From Prorocentrum cordatum (taxonomy: Eukaryota; Sar; Dinophyceae; Prorocentrales; Prorocentraceae): a stretch of 35,000 bases of DNA. The position numbers were made by a program, and so were the translations under genes. The notes beneath the pieces are model-generated. The model ran no database searches and was not told where the DNA came from. It saw only the letters and a program-made list of their open reading frames with translations. Location of the stretch: the NCBI GenBank assembly GCA_963575745.1, contig CAUYUJ010000181.1:1-35000 (forward strand). The letters are read 5' to 3'. Position 1 is the first letter of the stretch, and every line of letters starts with the position of its first letter. Positions 30,273 to 35,000 of the stretch are shown here, piece after piece.

Positions 30273-31110
30273 TCTCGGCTCGAGAGCATCCACTCAGAGC
30301 GAGCCCCAGGAGGCAGCCTTCGCGCGGCGAGACTGTCATGCCGATGCCTCCTACCCCATCCCAAGTCTACGCAGGTACTGCCGCCATGGAGCCACTAGCC
30401 CAGCGCCGCAATGCCCGCACATGCAGTTCGTTTCACCCTCAGCTACTGCCTGGACCGCTTCGAGAATGCCACTGCCAATTCATCGAGCATAGGCACCAGG
30501 ACCTTGTCATCTACGTGCCCGTCCTGCACGGGCGCGACCTTCCTGAACCACCTGGCCACGCCCCACGCGTGCTTCGAGCGAATCTCCACGAAGATCTCCG
30601 CATTCTAGAGCACGACGTGTACCACCTGCGCGCTGAGCTGCGCGCGCACCGAGCTGACCACCACGCCCACCCACACGGCACTAACGCCGACACCGACGAC
30701 TTCGTCCAGCACTTGCCCACCCCGCTACGGCCAGGTAATCGGGGAGGGGTCGGGCTCCCGACTGCTGAGGGAGACGGTGCTGAGAGCGGTCGGGCGTGTC
30801 CCACGCCTGCCGTCGTCGCGCCGTGCGCGACAAGCAGCCGGACCCCGACCCCCCCCCGGGAGCGCTTCCGCGGCCTCGCCAGCACCGCCCTCACCTTCAC
30901 TGGCATTATCCCGCTGAACTTCGGGTGCGTCCTCGGCCCCACTTCCGGCATCGTTCTCGGCATCGTCGACGCGGTCCTGCGCACCATCGGCACGGGCACC
31001 AGGAGCGTCGTCAACAACATTGTCGACTCCACCAGCACGGCGGGCCCAGCCCACCCTAAAAGGGCCGTCAAGGTCGGCAGCATGATCTTCGGCGCCATGC
31101 GCGCTCCAAG
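30273..31110 (+). CDS. Coding-like region, N-terminal part of large candidate gene
   Basis: A plus frame is open throughout. The clearest part is 30870-31100, where nearly every third base is C or G, reading FRGLASTALTFTGIIPLNFG, then SGIVLGIVDAVLRTIGTGTR and AVKVGSMIFGAM: a Gly-rich hydrophobic stretch. 30475-30735 (QDLVIYVPVLHGRDLPEPPG, LHEDLRILEHDVYHLRAELR) is also coding-like. A second frame is coding-like at 30420-30600 (LSYCLDRFENATANSS) and 30730-30830 (VIGEGSGSRLLRETVLRAVG), so frame changes occur, one near a run of nine C. AG at 30271-30272 after the CT tract is a possible 3' splice site. After about 31100 the bias moves by one base into the next ORF. No family recognised. Possible pseudogene, unresolved exons or sequencing indels. 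Confidence 0.45.
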
Positions 31111-34100
31111 GGCACGGCGGGTCTGGCCCGCCCCAAACGTGCCACCATTCTCGCCGCCGTCATGCTTGTCGTCGCATCGACCCCAGCATCGACACCAGCA
31201 CTGCCGACCGCATTGACGCCAGCCCCGACGAGCCCACCGCCATCACCTGCCCTGTCCCATCGCCCGTGCCCGCCAGCGAGGGTGCAGTCTTCAGGCGCAC
31301 CTTCGGCTGCGGGGGCCGCCATGCCACGATATGTCATGTCCTCGGCACCTGCAGTGATGAGCCTTTCAACATCCTCTGTCCTGACGCCTCGCCCAGGGCC
31401 GCTGGCGAGGGTGCAGTCTTCAGGCGCACCTGACGTCAGTGGGGCTGCCCTGACATGCCATGACCCGTCCGCCTTGTCGACATCAGCGTCCGTGCCAATG
31501 CCCGCATCGACGTCAATATTGACGCCAGCATCGTCCTCGGCAGCACCCACGCCCACGTCCATGACGGACCACACCCCAGCACCGCAGACAGCACTGAAGC
31601 CAGCTGTAACGACGGCACTGCAGTCAGCCTCGACGCCAGCGGGGGGCACAGATTCGACACCATCCCCGCCCCCTCCCTCGCCCAGCCCCGCTGGAGGAGG
31701 AGGAGACGACGACGACGACCACGACGACCATGACGACGCTGCACCGACGCCGGCTCCGATGTCAGCATCGACGCTCGCATCGACGGCAGCAACGACCACA
31801 GCTTCGCCGACTCCGACGGCAGCATCAACGGCAGCGATGACGGCTCCGACGGCAGCACCGTTAGCATCGTTAGCAGAGATGGCAGCTACGATGGCAGCAT
31901 CGTTAGCACCGCCGGCTCCGACGTCAGTTTCGTTAGCATCGTTGACTCCGACGGCCGCATCGACGGCAGCGACGACGGCTCCGCCCGCAGTTTCACAGAC
32001 TCTGACGGCGGCATCGATAGCATCGCCGGCTCCGACGGTAGCATCGACGGCAGCGATGCCACCACTGCCAGCGGCGGCTCCGACGTCAGCATCGACGGCA
32101 GCGACGCCAGTACTGCCAGCGACAGCCCCGACGGCCGCAAGAGACGTCAGCACCACAATCAGCCACTCTTGCGCTCCCTGTATGGCCACTCGCTCGGCGG
32201 CGCCTTCAGGCCCGCCGAAGCCTGGTGACCTACAGACCTCTCACCGGCATCATCGTCTCTTAGAGTTGCAGCCAGCTTCGACGCCAGCTCCGACGTCCGT
32301 ATCGAGGCCAGCACCGATGCCCGCCCCTACGACAGCACCACCAGCGTCAACACCCACGCCTGCGCCTACGCCGGTACCTACGCCAGAGTTGCAGGCCGCA
32401 TCGACGCCAGCTCCGGCGTCTCCATCGAGACCAGCACCGATGACAGCTCCTACGCCAGCACCGCCAGCGTCAGCACCTACGCCTGCGCCTACGCCCGTAC
32501 CCACGCCAGAGTTGCAGCCAGCGTCGACGCCAGCTCCGACGTCTGCATCGAGGCCAGCACCGACGACAGCTCCTGCGACAGCACCGCCAGCGGCACCACC
32601 CACTATTTATCCCACCCCGCCGACGACCCTGGGTGTCCCTAGGCCAGCACCGCCGACCACCGCATCGATTGAGGCGCCCACGTCCACATCAACGTCAGCA
32701 CCGACGGCCGCATCGAGGCCAGCCTCGATGAGTCCGCAGACAGTCATTGCTCTGACGCCTCGTCCAGGGCCGCGGGCGGGAGTGCAGCCTTCAGGCGCAC
32801 TCTCCGCTAGTAGGGCCGCCATGTCATGTCATGCCACGTCCGCCTCGTCGCCCGTATCGTCTGTGTCACTATCTGTGCCGACGACTACATCGACGCCACC
32901 ACGGACGGCAGCTGGGACGTCCGCATCGGCAGCGACAGCTTTCGGGCGACCGCCTTCGACGTCAGCAGTGGCAGACTCGCCGGCGGCGGCACCAACGTTG
33001 GCACCCACGTCGGCATCTACGGCAGCACCCCAAACGGCCTCCACAGCGGTATCCACGACAGCACCCATGACTGCATCCACGGCGGCATACACGGCCGTGG
33101 CTCCCGCGCCCACGTCCGCACCGACGCCAGCATTGACGACAGGGTCGGCCTCAGTATCGTCGGCACCGACGGCGGCATCGACGACGAGATCGACACCGTC
33201 AGGCACACCCACGGCTATTGGGGCCGCCATGCCACGCCGTATCATGTCCGCCACGTCGACACCTACGCCTGCGCCACGGCCCGCATCGACCCCAACAGCG
33301 ACGTCAGCACCGACGACCGCATCGACGCCTGCCTCGACGAGCCCTCAGCCATTCACTGTCCTGACGCCTCGCCCAGGGCCGCTGGCGCGGGTGCCGTCTT
33401 CAGGCGCACCCTACGCTAGTGGGACCGCCATGTCATGTCATGACACGTCGGCCTCGTCGATTTCATCGTCTGCGGCACAGTCTGCATCGACGACAACATC
33501 AACGACAGCATCGGCACAGTCTGCTCAAGGCTGGCTCAAGGCCTGGTGGGGCGGGCGGGCCACTCAGTCCGAGTGGGGCTGTACCCGCTTAAATTCCCGA
33601 TCGCACTTGTACCCCCTTAAATTCCCGATCCCTCCACAGTCATCGACGACAGCACGGACGGCAGCTGCGACGGCCGCATCGGAAGTGCCAGTCTTCGGGC
33701 AGCCGCCCACGGCGGCAGCCATGTCAGACTCGCCGGCGGCATCATCGTCTACGGTAACATGCGTACCACTGAACGTATCAGAGCAAATAGGTGGGACAAA
33801 ATGCGTTGTACTTTTCAAGAGCGTGTCAGGGCAGTGCTGTGCACAGTACCCCATGGGCACCCACTGCGACACCCCGTGGGGCAACAACTACAGACCAGCG
33901 AAAACAGCCTCACAAGTAACACCTACGCCCACGACTACGGCGCCACCAACACCAGACCCGCACGCAGCTCCGACACCAGCGACAGCGCCGGCCCCGAGTG
34001 CAGCCGAGGCGTCAGCACCAATGACAGCAGCTCCGACGCCAGCATCGGCAGTGTCAGCATCCACGCCTGCCCCCTGGACGGCGATGTCAGAGCCGAAGGC

Positions 34101-34572
34101 AGCACCGACGTCCTTGTCGACGCCCGCACCGACGCCAGCACTGACGACAGCTCTGACACCAGCACCTCCAGCGCCAGCGGCCGCCCCCACCACGCCGGCA
34201 CCAAAGCCAGAGTCACAGGCAGCAGCGACGTCAGACCCGACACCCACCCCGACGTCAACAGTGAGGCCAGCACCGACGACAGCTCCGACGCCAGCACCGC
34301 CAGCGCCACCACCCACGCCCGCGCCTACGCCGGTACCCACGCCAGAGTTGCAGCCAGCATCTACGCCAACTCCGCCGTCCGCATCGACGCTCGCATCCAT
34401 GGCAGCATCGTCCATAGTTTCGACACCAGCACTGCCAGCGGCAGCACCCACGCCCACGCCTACGCGGGCACCAAATGTTGACACCAGCACCAACGCCGGC
34501 ACCGAGCGCAGCCGAGACGCCATCGCCGACGACAACTCTCACGCCAACCCTGCCAGATTCAGCACGCCCTGA
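31111..34572 (+). CDS. Long Ala/Pro/Thr/Ser-rich modular ORF
   Basis: One plus frame is open from about 31100 to TGA at 34570 (ATG at 31162, 1,136 codons). After a short hydrophobic ATILAAVMLVVAS it is almost all Ala, Pro, Thr and Ser. Modules repeat: TPRPGPLARVQSSGAP (four times), a 41-codon unit starting LQPASTPAPT (three in tandem at 32266-32634, partial again at 34348), and SADS-type linkers. Repeat lengths are multiples of three. Known families with such composition are mucin-like, O-glycosylated surface proteins. Caution: the DNA is a three-base-periodic repeat, a second frame (Asp/Ser-rich) has stronger C third positions, and minus frames are open too. At 34475 the Ala/Pro/Thr bias shifts to the frame of the membrane segment. 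Confidence 0.4.
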   Translation, partial: GTAGLARPKRATILAAVMLVVASTPASTPALPTALTPAPTSPPPSPALSHRPCPPARVQSSGAPSAAGAAMPRYVMSSAPAVMSLSTSSVLTPRPGPLARVQSSGAPDVSGAALTCHDPSALSTSASVPMPASTSILTPASSSAAPTPTSMTDHTPAPQTALKPAVTTALQSASTPAGGTDSTPSPPPPSPSPAGGGGDDDDDHDDHDDAAPTPAPMSASTLASTAATTTASPTPTAASTAAMTAPTAAPLASLAEMAATMAASLAPPAPTSVSLASLTPTAASTAATTAPPAVSQTLTAASIASPAPTVASTAAMPPLPAAAPTSASTAATPVLPATAPTAARDVSTTISHSCAPCMATRSAAPSGPPKPGDLQTSHRHHRLLELQPASTPAPTSVSRPAPMPAPTTAPPASTPTPAPTPVPTPELQAASTPAPASPSRPAPMTAPTPAPPASAPTPAPTPVPTPELQPASTPAPTSASRPAPTTAPATAPPAAPPTIYPTPPTTLGVPRPAPPTTASIEAPTSTSTSAPTAASRPASMSPQTVIALTPRPGPRAGVQPSGALSASRAAMSCHATSASSPVSSVSLSVPTTTSTPPRTAAGTSASAATAFGRPPSTSAVADSPAAAPTLAPTSASTAAPQTASTAVSTTAPMTASTAAYTAVAPAPTSAPTPALTTGSASVSSAPTAASTTRSTPSGTPTAIGAAMPRRIMSATSTPTPAPRPASTPTATSAPTTASTPASTSPQPFTVLTPRPGPLARVPSSGAPYASGTAMSCHDTSASSISSSAAQSASTTTSTTASAQSAQGWLKAWWGGRATQSEWGCTRLNSRSHLYPLKFPIPPQSSTTARTAAATAASEVPVFGQPPTAAAMSDSPAASSSTVTCVPLNVSEQIGGTKCVVLFKSVSGQCCAQYPMGTHCDTPWGNNYRPAKTASQVTPTPTTTAPPTPDPHAAPTPATAPAPSAAEASAPMTAAPTPASAVSASTPAPWTAMSEPKAAPTSLSTPAPTPALTTALTPAPPAPAAAPTTPAPKPESQAAATSDPTPTPTSTVRPAPTTAPTPAPPAPPPTPAPTPVPTPELQPASTPTPPSASTLASMAASSIVSTPALPAAAPTPTPTRAPNVDTSTNAGTERSRDAIADDNSHANPARFSTP
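32266..32634 (+). repeat. 123-bp tandem repeat (41 codons), three copies
   Basis: TTGCAGCCAGCTTCGACGCC at 32266, TTGCAGGCCGCATCGACGCC at 32389 and TTGCAGCCAGCGTCGACGCC at 32512 begin three units spaced 123 bases. Unit ends carry ACGCCTGCGCCTACGCC. A fourth partial unit is at 34250-34380. Confidence 0.85.
33580..33639 (+). other. Intron-like inset: duplicated 23-mer then CCTCCACAG
   Basis: TGTACCCGCTTAAATTCCCG occurs twice (33580 and 33608), unlike anything else in this repeat-coded region. CCTCCACAG at 33631-33639 is a good 3' splice site, after which the GACGACAGCACGGACGG repeat text resumes. No matching 5' site is certain, though the frame stays open across it. Confidence 0.35.
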
Positions 34573-35000
34573 GTCGTCCGCGGCGGCACCAAAGGTGGCA
34601 CCCACGTCGGCCTACACGGCAGCGTTCGTGGAGCGTGTGTGTTTGGAGGTCATCGAGTGGTACAACGTGGTGTCACCGTCCACGTGGGCCATCCTGTGCG
34701 CCACGTACGTCATGTACTACTTCTTCATCGGCTTCCGCGACGAGTGGCGGCGACGGAGTGCAGCTACAGCGCGGCGGCGACGCCGACAGCGCGGCGGCGA
34801 CGTCGACCGCAGACGCCCTCTAGGCCACCAGACGGCCGCCCAGGGCCGCCCTGGCATCAGCCCCCACACTGCCTCGAGCCTCGAGCCGACCTCCCTGCCA
34901 AAACCTGGTAGCACGCCAGCGGGGGCGGCTTCAGCCCCCCCGCATGGCACCACGCCTGCCATTCCTGTCATCGGCCCCCACACTGCCTCAAGCCTCGAGT
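34475..35000 (+). CDS. Membrane-anchored C-terminal part, runs off window
   Basis: Read directly from the sequence: from ATG 34475 the frame is open to the window end (175 codons). It begins MLTPAPTPAPSAAETP, continuing the Ala/Pro/Thr style of the preceding ORF in a new frame, then YTAAFVERVCLEVIEWYNVV, a hydrophobic helix STWAILCATYVMYYFFIGF (about residues 69-87), then RDEWRRRS and RRRRRQRGGDVDRRR. Third positions are mostly G/C. Acidic before and Arg-rich after the helix suggests the Ala/Pro/Thr part is luminal or extracellular and the tail cytosolic. A 38-codon repeat starts in the tail (PHTASSLE at residues 130-137 and 168-175). The start is arbitrary: probably this is the C-terminal exon of the 31111-34572 gene after a one-base frame change near 34480. 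No family recognised. Confidence 0.6.
   Translation, partial: MLTPAPTPAPSAAETPSPTTTLTPTLPDSARPESSAAAPKVAPTSAYTAAFVERVCLEVIEWYNVVSPSTWAILCATYVMYYFFIGFRDEWRRRSAATARRRRRQRGGDVDRRRPLGHQTAAQGRPGISPHTASSLEPTSLPKPGSTPAGAASAPPHGTTPAIPVIGPHTASSLE

Noticed and set aside
31068-32189. 373-codon minus ORF
   Set aside because: It is the antisense of the three-base repeat. The translation is Ala/Val/Gly/Asp low-complexity, with no independent evidence.
33754-33916. 163-nt intron whose removal (1 mod 3) would explain the later frame change
   Set aside because: Exact excision puts TAA as the next codon, and the resulting frame is not the Ala/Pro/Thr-rich one before 34440.

Overview
The window looks like nuclear DNA from a very repeat-rich, GC-rich eukaryote, most likely a dinoflagellate or another large-genome alga. 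The reasons are very low gene density and microsatellites of nearly every kind (TCC, GAG, GAT, TTG, GTC, AAC, TTC and CT). There are also many tandem and fold-back repeats, and a few short stretches with almost exclusively G/C third codon positions and plausible exon borders. There are no bacterial operons, ribosome binding sites, rRNA genes or tRNA genes, and I saw no intact dinoflagellate spliced leader. The assignment is an inference and could be wrong.

Layout: 1-1533 is microsatellites and GC-rich filler. 1534-5180 is a four-unit tandem array (about 0.82 kb, with one 1.19-kb unit) whose units are joined by TTG microsatellites. 5181-8560 holds a 225-bp fold-back element, a dispersed repeat, short tandem arrays, part of a ~137-bp satellite and a degenerate 12-bp repeat field. 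8560-11405 is a ~50-bp minisatellite that reverses orientation near 10690. 11406-13662 is a GC-rich block that splits the reversed array, which resumes at 13663-14035. 14345-14820 carries more of the ~137-bp satellite. 15400-16010 has two further degenerate tandem repeats. 16011-18415 is quiet single-copy-like DNA. 18426-18614 is a hairpin-type MITE with a 10-bp target duplication. 19450-23620 is a mosaic of a second fold-back family, microsatellites, a decamer array, a hairpin and a diverged duplicated repeat.

Genes: the best gene evidence on the minus strand is 25975-23938. It has an N-terminal exon (helical, PPHLLAF motif) and a downstream 154-nt exon with good splice signals, with other candidate exons between them. 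On the plus strand, a small ORF ends at 27159. Its 3' end was duplicated to 29588 along with a long CT tract, and the two copies flank a 152-bp tandem array. From about 30273 to the window end lies a candidate large gene or decayed gene: a folded-looking N-terminal part, a ~1,100-codon Ala/Pro/Thr-rich modular region with repeat periods divisible by three, and a hydrophobic transmembrane segment followed by an Arg-rich tail that runs off the window. This gene needs at least two frame changes, so it is either broken, spliced in ways I cannot resolve, or affected by sequencing indels.

No defence system, biosynthetic cluster, virus or CRISPR array is visible. What is unusual is the density and variety of fold-back and orientation-switching repeats and the modular membrane-anchored candidate protein at the right edge.
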